Shown piece after piece: positions 38,133 to 48,652 of a stretch of DNA of 64,000 nt. Both the position numbers and the translations under genes were made by a program. Numbering within the stretch: the stretch's first letter is position 1; every line of letters starts with the position of its first letter. The stretch covers positions 4,030,001 through 4,094,000 of the forward strand of contig OY744464.1 in assembly GCA_963556145.1 (NCBI GenBank), read 5' to 3'. The stretch comes from Hygrocybe punicea (Eukaryota > Basidiomycota > Agaricomycetes > Agaricales > Hygrophoraceae). A model generated the notes under the pieces. The model made no database searches, was not told the origin of the DNA, and saw only the letters and a list, made by a program, of their open reading frames with translations.

Positions 38133-38902
38133 TGATCTATGACGTTTTGGGCTAATATGATGTTTTGGGATAAACTTGAATTCCAAGCTCACAATGCATG
38201 TTTTCATCTCGGACTTTTTGTAGACTAAATGTAGTGTATCTGAATAATATTCAACCAGTAGGTCAAGGCCTCTGGGCTTCTCAATGAAGTTAGAGACACT
38301 GATTTGCATGGAGATGTTGTAAAATTGAAATTTATTTCATGCCATTTGGGTCTCCATTGAGAAGGCTTGGCATAAATTACATATCCACAATAAATAATAT
38401 GATAGGCTGGTCTATCCACACTGTCTCTGAGGGAAGGGGTGGTCATGAAAGCAAGCAAGAGCCTTTGCATGTCCCAAGGGTAGAATTTTGGCTTGCTTAG
38501 ATTGTCACGTCACACATTGTCAAATTGGAAAAGCTAATTTACTGAAAATTTTCATCCTTGGAATCATGGTCGGGCATGCCAAAACGGTCAGGCAGAAGAA
38601 CAAGACAGTAGCCAAGCACGACGACGACGATGTTGAAGAAGAAGAACGTGAAGAAGATGGGGTGTTGTTGTACCCGGCATGATTTTGGTCACGTCTCAAA
38701 AGCCCATAATTCTCCGATAACAACTTTCAGCACTGATCCTGCTTGATATAGCTCTTATCCTCCCTGATAAGCCTGAAAATCTCATACAATCCAAGTTTTG
38801 ACATTAAAGCTATGTTCCATGTATAAATTTTTGGAACTTATACTAGTGTTTGTTGGTTCCAAGGCCAGATAAAATTTGGCCATCCCAAAACGTCATAGAT
38901 CA
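38133..38902. mobile_element. TIR-flanked stretch, candidate MITE or non-autonomous DNA element
   Basis: TGATCTATGACGTTTTGGG at 38133-38151 recurs as its exact reverse complement at 38884-38902, 19 of 19 bases, so the 770 bp between are bounded by inverted repeats. The interior is AT-rich and has no transposase-like reading frame. No clear target-site duplication was found outside the repeats, so it could also be two inverted copies of a shorter repeat. Confidence 0.45.
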
Positions 38903-38905
38903 CGG

Positions 38906-39412
38906 TGTAGAGGCTCCGGATCATGTGGATCCATTTCCCCTTCGTATCTGACACCGCTCCCGTCCATTCCCATTCCTATATCATTGATTGCGCCCAATTG
39001 CGCTCTTTTCTATCGATTCCGCTCTCGAATCTGCCTCCGGAATTGTTCCTACTCAAGATGCAATGTCCCTAACGACCCGGAATCAGTACATTTATAGTTA
39101 TATATCATGTATTTTCATTTCCTGTCTCCTAGTACATAGCACCATTCCTATCCTCCACTCCACTTGCCCCTATCATTTACAGCCTTTGCTTGTAGTACAT
39201 AGTTACTACAGCACAGGATCCCTCACAGTAGTATAAAAGTAGCACATTTATACTACAAAAGATATAGAAATACAGGTTATTACAGCACACTTCAGTTCTA
39301 TTTCTTAGTCCACTCTTCGTATTGTCTACACTGCTCTTAGTCCTTTCCCCTGGATTTGGGTTGGATTGACTAGATCTCTAAAGAAACTAATTCCTCTGAT
39401 CACTTTCTAGCT
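38906..39412 (+). repeat. LTR fragment or solo LTR (family also at 63807)
   Basis: Starts TGTAGAGGCTCCGG and is alignable over at least 190 bp with 63807-64000, sharing AACGACCCGGAATCAGTAC near the end of the shared part. A TATA-like AGTATAAAAGTAGC lies at about 39230. The right end is uncertain; 39412 is a guess at a TCA end. No target-site duplication was found. Confidence 0.5.
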
Positions 39413-39429
39413 GATCACCCTTTCTGTAG

Positions 39430-39625
39430 ATTCCCATTCCGGGTAGTGTTGCTGCGACTACAACTAGCAGTCGACTTGAAGTTGTAGTCATAGCCGATTT
39501 TAGCCGAGTCAACCTCCGACTCGACTACAACTATCCAATCGACTCAACTTCGACTATGCCAATCTGGCAAGCCGTAGTCGAGCTGACTTAGTCGACTGTA
39601 GTCGGTACTGTAATAATTATATAAT
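39430..39625. repeat. Degenerate GACTACAAC repeat array
   Basis: The motif GTCGACTACAACT and its reverse complement AGTTGTAGTCGAC recur several times in both orientations within 39450-39610, giving a region rich in potential hairpins. No coding content. Confidence 0.55.
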
Positions 39626-39839
39626 TTTATTTATTTATTTATGACATCTAAATTTAAATGGCTCGAGAGCAGATTTGAAAGAGTTTGGGGGTGGCTTATA
39701 TACCTTTCTCGCCGCGCACGGACCATGTGACCTTGTTTGGTCAGCTGGAACAAACACAATCACGCAACGATTACACCCAAGGTAAGTGTAATTCGGGTTT
39801 GCGTTTATTCTACTAACTACTTAAACACCTCTAGGTTTT

Positions 39840-40194
39840 TTTCCTGCACCCTCGTGCCAAATGAACGCAAACACGGCAACAGCAACAAGCAGATGGGATG
39901 CAGCCGAGAACGGGGACAACCCAGGCCGATCATGATAGCAAGAACGAGGACAACGGGAATGACAACGATGGGGTAAACGAAGACAAGAACAACGACGAAC
40001 GCAATGACAGCGAGAATGGGAAGACGACGACAAAGCGGGAACGGCAACTACGACAACGGGAAGACAACAACGGGGGAATGGGAAAATGAGGACAACGGAG
40101 ACTGGGACAAAAAGGACAACAGCAACGGGGACGATGACGGCAACGGGGACGACAACGGCAATGGGGACAACGATGGCAATGGGGACGACAACGG
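39840..40194 (+). repeat. Low-complexity minisatellite (GGCAACGGGGACGACAAC type)
   Basis: A/G/C-biased simple repeat with units such as GGGGACGACAACGGCAAT, most regular at 40125-40194. Reading frames through it give Asn/Asp/Gly runs and are not taken as genes. It ends exactly where the left LTR of Gypsy element A begins. Confidence 0.65.
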
Positions 40195-40980
40195 TGTAAA
40201 GGCGAGGTCGGGGTGGCTGCGGAATAATAATCCTAAGCCTGTGGGGTCAGCGTAGAAGTGACTAGGAATAGTCTAACAAGCTTCAGTAAGATAATAGGAT
40301 ATAAAAAGTAAGAAGCCGCCGAGTAAACTACTGAAATCTATCGAGACCGATCGAAGCCGACGATGTCGGGTACGGCGGGTCGGGTGTCGGGTGACAAGAA
40401 ACGTAGAGATAAAGGCGGTAGAACGACGGGGAGGGCGTCGAGGAATCCGACGAGCAATGTGTGCGATGGAATTTACTGAGAGACTTAATTCTCAGAGAGA
40501 GGAAATGGGGGAACTGGTTTCTTATTTTGAGACGGCGCTTGGGCACCGTTTTTATACTACAAAGTTCTGTACCTAGATTTGGACGAGAGTCCTCGGCCGA
40601 TGAGAGGAAACAAAGGAGAATAAAAATGGGGAAGTAGGAAGAGTGTTGCGAGGCGACGATGACAGGGAAAATGGGTGGAAGATATAAAAAACCGTAAAAG
40701 ATGCAAAGTACTTTACTATATCCCCATAAGGGAGACGCTAGGCGTGAATAAGGCAAGTCCGATGTCGGGATCCCAGTCCAATGAGATCTATCTTTGATAT
40801 TTGAAGTTCCGCGAGTTTAGGGGATAGACCGACCAGGTACGTGAGCGGCCGTGCTAGTCGGTATGCATCGGGTTGCGTCGGGTTGCGTCGGGTTCGAACG
40901 TAGATTGCTAGAGACGTCGGGTTCGAGCGGATTCGCTAGATATCGATGTTATGGCCTCAGAGGGTCGAGGACCCTCTACA
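40195..40980 (-). repeat. 3' LTR of Gypsy element A
   Basis: On the plus strand it runs TGTAAAGGCGAGG ... CCCTCTACA. In element orientation it starts TGTAGAGGGTCC and ends CCTTTACA. Identical to the other LTR except at nine sites. Contains AGGATATAAAAAGTAAG and, near the right end, three tandem GGGTTGCGTC-like units. Confidence 0.9.
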
Positions 40981-41150
40981 TCTCCTTGGGTCTTCTAATA
41001 GAGACCATCCGTGGTCGAGAATATGGGGTCTCCGAATGCGGGTCGCGAATGTGGCCAATCACGTGAGCGGCCAAACAACGGCAAAGTAAAAAAATAAAAA
41101 AAATTCTCGTTGTTGATCCGACCTTTCCTCTACACCATCACACGTTCACA

Positions 41151-42538
41151 ATGTCCCAAGTCTACGACAACTTCCTCGCTTTCGTCGAAAGCATCGAACC
41201 CGATGTCCGGGCGGACTACGAAGAGGCCGTCAACGCGGTCACCGTGTTTCATAGCGACGACCTCGTAACGATGGTGGACGGCAACGAGGGGATGGCCCAA
41301 CAATGGTTAAGCGGCCGCAAGAAGGCGCTGGTGAGTTTCCTTATTGACTACGCGTGTCCTAAGATAGCTCATGTCGTCCCGCCAGCGTGCTTATAATGGA
41401 ATCGTCGCGGAACTCCGAGCTGGTGGTACGAGGCCAGTAACGCCACCGTTATGGGCCGACCGCCAATCGTACGCCAACGATGTCGAAGAGTGGCTGAAAG
41501 AAGCGGCGGACCGGGAGAGGCAGGAACAGGAAGAAGCCAGACGGCGGGCGGATGAAGAAGCGGCTACGTGGGAAGAGGAGGCCAGACGGATGGCAGAGGC
41601 AAATGCATGAGCGGAGGCGGAGAAAAGGCGAAAGGCGGCAGAGGAAAGGCGGGAGCGGCTTAGAATAGAACAACACGAGCAGCACTGGAATCAAGAAGCG
41701 GACCGGGTTGAAAGGGATGGAGCCGCGTATCGGCGGCGGCTCAGCGAAGAACGGCGAGCTGAAGCAAACGCGGGTGAACCAAGGACTGAGTCGATTCCGG
41801 AAGGGGAAGCCGCAGTTGAGCCAGAGGAAGGCCCCGTCGACCCGGCACCAGAGACACCGGCCGATGTAGAAGACGTAGATACGCCGGGCGTAGAGACCGG
41901 AGACTTGGCTGGTACGACGGTGAGTTCTTGTGTCGGTTCATTTGTTCTTTAGTCACTGATCCTGGTAACAGTTCACCGGGCCGTTTCCCCTACAACCCTG
42001 CACCAACTGCATCAAGGCGCAAGAGGCGTGTCGAGGCGTCACAGGCTACGTGTGCGAACGATGCCGGAGGCTGAAGAAGAGATGTACTAACGCTACACAC
42101 CGGATGGGCGGGGGTCGGCGCAAGGTGGATACCGGAAAGGGCAAAGAGGTCGCGGCCGGCACGAGGAAGCCGTTGTCGTTCACGACAAAGCCCATCCGCA
42201 GTAGGCCTGCCCGGGCCTCAACGAGCAAACCGTGGGTCGAGGACGTGGAGTCGGTCGAGGACGATGACGAAGACGAGGAGGAGTCGGAGGAAGAGCGGCC
42301 GACGAAAAGGCTTAGGACGGCCTCGGCAGCGAACCCGTTCGTTTTGACAATGGAGAATTACGAGCAAGTGTCGGCGCGGCTAGCGGTCCTTACGGAGGAG
42401 CTGGGAGCCCTGGGCACCAACGTCAATCGTCACCTCGTCCACTTCGGTCAAGAGTTCCAGCGGCTTCGCGTCGATCTCGAACGGTCGACCTCAAGGTTGG
42501 CGATGTTGAAGCGGGATTACGAGACCGGCCGCCTGTAA
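41151..42538 (+). pseudogene. Opposite-strand accessory gene of Gypsy A: coiled coil plus Zn2Cys6-spaced cysteine cluster
   Basis: Three exons, 41151-41330, 41386-41919 and 41972-42538, joined by 55- and 52-nt GT...AG introns that all fall between codons; 426 codons in total. Exon 1 starts MSQVYDNFLAFVESIEPDVR and shows no known domain. Exon 2 is a Glu/Arg/Ala-rich likely coiled coil (REREQEQEEARRRADEEAA-like), then an acidic Pro-rich part. Exon 3 has six cysteines (41999-42085) spaced C-x2-C-x6-C-x7-C-x2-C-x6-C with CERCRRLKKRC. GGGRRKVDTGKGKE, an acidic run, the NLS-like RPTKRLR and a heptad-like C-terminus follow. One in-frame TGA (41608-41610, codon 135) breaks it. It lies antisense between pol and the 3' LTR. 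Nucleic-acid binding is inference. A second copy lies at 49941-51009. Confidence 0.7.
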
Positions 42539-42746
42539 AATATATATATAAAAATAACGAGCCCATTGTATATATAAAAAAATATATCGTGTACATAAAA
42601 GACGTGTCAGCTTGTTCACCCAGCTAAGGAAAGCCGATCGGCTCCTGAAGACATAGGACTATTCGCATCATTCGTCATATCGTTAGAAAACTAAGAGGAA
42701 CTAAATAAAATGGGGGTATAACGTGGACAGAATATAAATGAAATGC

Positions 42747-45700
42747 TTAATCGTCATCGGGTGAGGAGTCTATAGAGGGCGGGTACGTCGGATCATCAAG
42801 ATCGTTTGAATCGGTATCGTCGGCATCGGGGTATTGTAAGAAGTCGTCCAACGGTATCAATATTTTTGAGCGGGCATGGTATGGTACGACTCGGAAAGCG
42901 GCAAATCGAGATTTAGAAATCGCACCGTCGAGTTCGGCGAGTATGTAGGATCCGCCTTCTGTTTTCCTGACGACAACCATGGGTCCAAAGTACCGCGGTT
43001 TTGCTTTACGATCGAGAGACATTTCGATACGTGAATTTCGGACGAGAACGAGGTTACCGGGTTCGAAGTCGTAAACTTTGATCGTGTTGGCGTATTTCTG
43101 CTCGAATTGCCGGGTGGACGCGAGCCGAGATTTGGTAAGCTTTTCTTTGACCCGATCGAGGTCGGCTTCTTGTTTACGAAGTTGTCGGGCGTGGATGACT
43201 ATGAGGTCGGTCGTAGACATCGTATCTTGCGTCGGAACCATGTACGTAGCTTCGGCAAAATCGAATGGAAAAAGCGGTTCTACTCCGTGTGCGATGTAGT
43301 AGGACGAGTATCCGAGGCTTTTGTGTGTCGTGACCCGTTCGGCCCAAAATACGGAGTGGGTTACGGTGTGCCATTTCTTTTCATCTCCGTCACAACTTTT
43401 CATAATGGCCTCCCGGACATCTAGGTGGCGACGCTCAACGGGTCCGTTCGCTTGTGAGTTATAGGGCAAAATGCGGATGTGGCGGATACCGTAGCGGGAG
43501 GCGAGATAGTCGAGCGCTTCTACGAACAGCTTGCCGTTGTCGGTAACGATTTCTTCGAGAGCGCCCCAACGGCATAAGATGTCTTCGAACAAGAACGTGC
43601 CGATGGTGGAGCCGGTCTTGCGGCGTAACATGCGGAACTCAGGGTAGGCGGACAGGGAGCAACGGGCTTGGACGATGTATCGATAACCGCCGGATCGTGG
43701 CATAAACATTGTGTCGACATACGCTTTACGAAATAGCGAGGCTGGTGTAGCGACGGTGGGCGGAATGTGATGATAACGCATTTGCCGTACTTGGCACTGA
43801 TGGCAAGACTGGACATACCACTTAACGTCGTGGTCGAGGTGCGGCCACCAGAAACGATCGAGTAGCCGAGCGCGGACGGAGAATATACCTTTGTGGCCGA
43901 GAGAGTCGTGAGCGTCTTTGAGTAACTGAAGCCGGCGGTTGGGCGGTATGACGAGTTTGTGTTTTCCGTGACGGTCTTTGCGCCAAAGCTTGTTATCGGT
44001 GACGAAGAATTCAAGGGCGTATCGTAGGAACAGACGGTATTCTTTGTCCGTGAAGTTCGCGGGTCGGGTTAGATCTCGTAACCAAGTCTCGACGAGGGCA
44101 AGACGAGCGTCGGCCGCGCGGGCTTTATCGGATCGCGGTATGTCAGATACGGCTTCCTGATTTGTGTAGATGAGGACGGCGGGTAATTCTTGGAGTCGGT
44201 CGGCTGTGGCACGGCAGTGGCCGCATACGGCAATCGGCTTAGACAGTATGGGGACGGGTCGGTAGTTGACGACTTCCATAAAGAAACCGTAGGAGTGGTC
44301 GAGCCAATCGTCGGAATCGTTGATCTCCTCGGGGTCTTCTGCAGCGCGGGGACGTCAGGAGAGTCCGTCGGGTGCACCGTGTGCAGAAGCGGGTACGTGA
44401 ACAAGTCTAAAGTCAAATAAGAGCACGCCGGCTATCCATCGGTTGATCATTGCATTGGGCTGAATGTCGGGGTTGTTGAGCATCCCTTTTATGTACTTCG
44501 CGTCGACTTCAACGGTGAGGTTGCGGACGCCGATAATGAAAATCCGATAGGCGCGGAGGGCCCTGAAGAGGCCGTAGAGTTCGAGCTTGGACTGGGAGTA
44601 TCGGGCTTCGCGTTCGTTCCACGATATTGAACCAAAGCGATTCGGATAGAGCTTTCCGTCGGCGCGGATTTGCATAAGAACGAAGCCGACTCCAAGAACG
44701 GATGAATCGACGGCGAGAATCACTTCCCATTCACGCGTGTAGTCGATAGCGCGCAGCGCTGGCGACGTAATGACGGCGTTTTTGAGGTAGTCGACGGCGG
44801 TCTCTTCTTCTTCACCAAATTCGAAGGGTATACCTTTGCGGGTAAGACGGACGAGGGGTCGGGAGTGGAGCGAGAAGTCCTTGATAAAAATACGCAAGAC
44901 GCTGCAGATGCCGAGAAAGGCGCGAACTTCGGTGAGGTTGGTCGGCAGTGGCCAATCGCGAATCTTCTGTACTTTGGAGTCGTCGGCTACTCTTCCTTCG
45001 TATGTGCATCGGTGGCCAACAACGATGACTGAGGGTCGACACAACTCGAGTTTTTTGCTGTTGAAGGTACCGCCAACATAGCGGAAACGCTGGATGACGC
45101 GGTTGACACCTTGGAAGTGCTCCCAAATGAAACGTCGAATTGCCGGGTTCTCGGGTATAGTTTCGTAGGTACCGTCGGGTTGCTCGTAGCGGGTTGGAGG
45201 CCCTTTGACGGGAATATCGTCCATATACGGAACGGCAAGATGAGGGATTTCGTCACGGAGGATGTACGTAGAGTCACCGTGTAGGATCTGCGGGGAATTT
45301 GTGTATCCCATAGCAATCCACGTAAGTCGAAGTGTTCCGAGTGGAGACTGAAAGGTCATATAGTCCCGAGACGAGGGGTGGACGAGGCGTTGGTCGAAAG
45401 AGACGAAGAGGTCGAAGGAAGCGTAGCAAGAGTGGCCGCCAAAGGCCTCGGCCAAGTGCTCGGTCATGGGTGGTACGGCGGGATCGCGGATAGTGACGGC
45501 GTTAAGCGGCTGTAGATCGTGGACGATTCGAAGAGACTTCCCATCCTTTTTCAAAACGCAGAACCAGCGGGAGCGGTATGACGAATTCGAGGGTTCATAG
45601 GTACCGGCGTTAATTTTGTCTTTGATGATGCCGATGACTTCGTTAAGGATGCCGGGTGGGATTGGGATATTGCGATGGACCCACGGGTCGTGCAGTACGG

Positions 45701-46403
45701 TGGGAATGTGGATCGGCGGGAAGTAGTCCGTATTGAACTGGCCTTTCTCGGATTCGTTCCAGGCGAAGGCGGCTTCTTGCGTTTTGATGATATGGTGGCC
45801 GAGTTTTTCTTCCTCAGGCCAAAGGAATCCATCCGGGTTCATCGGCATCGCGTCGTGTCGTTCCTGGGTATAGTGGGTGCTGGGTGTAAAGTCGGGCGGG
45901 TGAGTCGGGAGCGTGGGTAAATCGGCTAGCGGGTCGCCGGTGATCTCGCGTATGATACGGTATTCGTCGGGGAGAGTGGTAGAAATTGGGCGGATACGAT
46001 CGGCTACCTTCTTATACTTTTTCTTGGTAACGACTCCTTTTAGGTCCCTGGTAGGGGGGGTGGTATACGAGATATAAGTAGCGTGTTCAGTAGAGGCTTT
46101 GTTACAAATATTCGAAGAGGATATATGTGACGCAGGAGCGGAGACGGAACAAGACGAAGGAAGGGTATCGGTAGTACGTAGCTGATTTTGTACATCGGTC
46201 AACAATGAAATGTACTGGGCGGCAGTCTGAGGCTGAGACGAAGAGAAATCTAAATCGATAGAAAAACATAAGTCCTCTTCTAGGGGAAACAGCAAAAGGG
46301 AAGCATAGTTCGTGGTATAGGTGTGGTCGCTTTCGAGTGGCGGCTTCTCATCTCCCGGTGCGTCCTTTCCGAGAGGTATCTCCGGGTCCTCGACTTCTAA
46401 AAA
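42747..46403 (-). pseudogene. pol: Gypsy A pol: reverse transcriptase, RNase H, integrase (one internal stop)
   Basis: Polyprotein that copies element RNA and inserts the cDNA. The frame is open from the gag stop at 46403 and is -1 to gag. RT: ILNEVIGIIKDKINAGTYEP, CVLKKDGKSLRIVHDLQPLN, YASFDLFVSFDQRLVHPSSR and YMDDIPVKG (the Y-x-DD box). RNase H: EWEVILAVDSSVLGVGFVLM and a following ELYGLFRALRAYRIFI. Integrase: HDSLGHKGIFSVRARLLDRF with HQCQ (H2C2 zinc), AYVDTMFMP, EIVTDNGKLFVEALDYLASR and GPVERRHLDVREAI (D, D, E). The C-terminus has a GPY/F module (RYFGPMVVVRKTEGGSYILA); no chromodomain seen. A single TGA at 44355-44357 follows APDGLS. Copy B has AGA there, so the stop is a recent lesion between RNase H and integrase. 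Confidence 0.85.
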
Positions 46404-48652
46404 TCCGGCTTTCCGGTGTCGGACCGCTCTCGTCGGTTCTTTTGGTTGTGCTCGATGGTGGGCAAGGTGATGACGGCGCCGGTGTTTGGATCCGTGATCG
46501 TGACTTGTTGTTCTCCGTTTTTATAATCCTTCGTAAGAGCCTCGGAAAGCGTGAAGAACGGACGGCCGATGAGGATCTCGTAGGGGGCGTCGTCGACGAC
46601 TTGGACTTGGAGGAAAAGATCGACGTCGCCAAAAGTGAATTTTAGGTTGGTGATCCGGCCGAGGGTGTCGTTGTCGCTTTTATTTGCCGACTGCATCCGC
46701 ATCTTCATATTTTGGAGGCCGTAACCGAGTTTCTCCCAAATATCGCGTCGCATGCCGATGATCATGGAACCGTTGTCGAGGACGCACTCGAATACGAATT
46801 TGCCGTTGATGAGCGGGTAGACCGCACGGAGAGGGACTGAGTCGCGGCCGACGACGAGCGGGACGTTTTCCTGACAGTGTTGACAGGCGCGAGTGGGGAT
46901 TTCGGGTGCGTGAAAATGGAAAACCTCGACGTTGTTACTTTCGGCGGTGACCTTTTTCGACGTAGTGAGGTCCTTCATGTGACGGCGGGCGTCGGACGAC
47001 ATGGCTAAAAGTTCTCGCTGTGAAATGCAGACTTGAGAATCGAGCGCGTGGTCGATGACGGATTTGGCGATACCGGGATCTTCGATGGGGGCTTGGTAGC
47101 GGTATTGGGGGTGCGATGCGGGAAGGTTCTGGGGAGTGCGCGGTACAAGGGCGGTCGGCTCGGTCGGCCGCGTGTTCGAAGGGGGGACTATGGTGATCGG
47201 CTGCTCGTTGATAGGTCTGGCCGTTTTCTCGGCGGGTTTCGCGGCGGGGACAGACGTGGAAGTGGTGGGCAGATTGGGAAACGTTTCTCTAGACTTGCCT
47301 TTCGTCTTTGATGGGATCTCTACACCGTCGAATCTAACCCGTTTACGAAGCCGCTGCACTTCGGCTTCCAGAACCTTAATCTGTTCGTTGTCGTCGTCGA
47401 TGTCGGACGTCGTGGACTGAAAGATGTCGGCGTACTCGGTGGTGACCTCTGGCTCGTAGGTGGGTACTTCGACGGCGGAGACGAAGTTAGCTTTTACATG
47501 AGGCGGCGGGTCGCGTTGGAACGGTTCTGTGGGGTTGCGGGCAGGGGGAGCGCGGTTGCCGGGGTTCTGTGCGTGCCACGCGTCGAAGCGTTCCCTCATA
47601 TTTTTGCCGACGATAGCCTTTGGAAGATACATTCCGTTAGGCAACACGATGCGGCCGTGCTCGTTCTTGCGGCATATCCCGTCTCGAGTGTACTGCTCGC
47701 AGATGGGACAATCGCGTATACGATGGAACGGGTCGTCGCAAAAGAGGCAGTTGAAATTGGTGAAACCCTGTCCCGCGGTGGTCGGCTCAGCCCTATTTGC
47801 ACACGGCTTTGGGGGGTTGTTGCGTTCGGTGAGGGCTTGCGTGAGGACAGCGAGTTGTTGCGAAACGAGACGAAATAGGTCGGATACGTTAGGTTCGACC
47901 GGTTCCGCTTTAGGAATGACCGGGTCATAGCGAGCGGGTGGCGGGTAGCGGGTGGCGGGTTCTATTGGAGTCGAGTACCGGATGGCGGCAGGCGACGTTG
48001 ACGATAGACGAGAGACGGTGGACGGTTCGGCCGCGGTTCCGGCCAGCAGGAAGTGGGCGCAATTGTGGAAGTCCTGGAAGTCGTAAGGGTCGCTATGGAA
48101 ATGGTTCGGCTTTTGGTACTGCAGACGGGTTTTGATGTCCTTTTTAAGCTCGACATGGAAGCCGTTCTCGTACGCGATGTTGCGTTCTCGGGGAGAGATC
48201 CGACCCTTGTCTAGAAGAAACCCTGAGATTCGGATGAACTCGCGGTAATATTCGCCAAGTTCGGCACGGGTACGGATACCGTAAGCGGTTTGGGTGTGCG
48301 TAAGACGGTCGAGATCCGCCATAGTGTACCGGTGATCGTCTTCCGTGCCCGGGTATAGCACAAGTACGCTCCTTTTGAATGCGGCATAATCGACGCCGGT
48401 CGCGCTAGGTAAACTTGCCCAAAGCTCGTAGTCACTAAGCGACGCGTAGCGCAGACTATGCTTGATGCGTCCTGCGTCATTGAGAGCGGCATCGGCAGCA
48501 AGTATCTCGACTTCTTCGAAGAAGCGGTTTAAATTGAGCGGGTTCCCGTCGAAGGTCGGGGCCGTGGAGTGACCGCGAGCGGGCATTTGTCGTGGAGTAA
48601 CATGGGGAGCGGTAACGTGGGGAGCGGTCGAGGATCCAGAGGTCGAAGTCAT
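46397..48652 (-). CDS. gag: Gypsy A gag-protease
   Basis: 751-residue gag with capsid, zinc knuckle and retropepsin. ATG at 48652: MTSTSGSSTAPHVTAPHVTP. Capsid-like region: FDGNPLNLNRFFEEVEILAA and YELWASLPSATGVDYAAFKR. The zinc knuckle is CLFCDDPFHRIRDCPIC, spaced C-x2-C-x4-H-x4-C. A Pro-rich linker leads to the protease FECVLDNGSMIIGMRRD, with DNGS where DTG or DSG is usual, and ILIGRPFFTL as the second flap-side block. Ends KPDF then TAG at 46397-46399, inside GATTTTTAG. The reading frame upstream of 48652 is mostly open as well and Ser/Pro-rich, so the true start may lie further 5'. Confidence 0.82.
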   Translation of the reverse strand: MTSTSGSSTAPHVTAPHVTPRQMPARGHSTAPTFDGNPLNLNRFFEEVEILAADAALNDAGRIKHSLRYASLSDYELWASLPSATGVDYAAFKRSVLVLYPGTEDDHRYTMADLDRLTHTQTAYGIRTRAELGEYYREFIRISGFLLDKGRISPRERNIAYENGFHVELKKDIKTRLQYQKPNHFHSDPYDFQDFHNCAHFLLAGTAAEPSTVSRLSSTSPAAIRYSTPIEPATRYPPPARYDPVIPKAEPVEPNVSDLFRLVSQQLAVLTQALTERNNPPKPCANRAEPTTAGQGFTNFNCLFCDDPFHRIRDCPICEQYTRDGICRKNEHGRIVLPNGMYLPKAIVGKNMRERFDAWHAQNPGNRAPPARNPTEPFQRDPPPHVKANFVSAVEVPTYEPEVTTEYADIFQSTTSDIDDDNEQIKVLEAEVQRLRKRVRFDGVEIPSKTKGKSRETFPNLPTTSTSVPAAKPAEKTARPINEQPITIVPPSNTRPTEPTALVPRTPQNLPASHPQYRYQAPIEDPGIAKSVIDHALDSQVCISQRELLAMSSDARRHMKDLTTSKKVTAESNNVEVFHFHAPEIPTRACQHCQENVPLVVGRDSVPLRAVYPLINGKFVFECVLDNGSMIIGMRRDIWEKLGYGLQNMKMRMQSANKSDNDTLGRITNLKFTFGDVDLFLQVQVVDDAPYEILIGRPFFTLSEALTKDYKNGEQQVTITDPNTGAVITLPTIEHNQKNRRERSDTGKPDF

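Noticed and set aside
40004..40255. Asn/Asp/Gly-rich frame running into an LTR
   Set aside because: Low-complexity repeat read in one of several open frames, continuing into LTR sequence.
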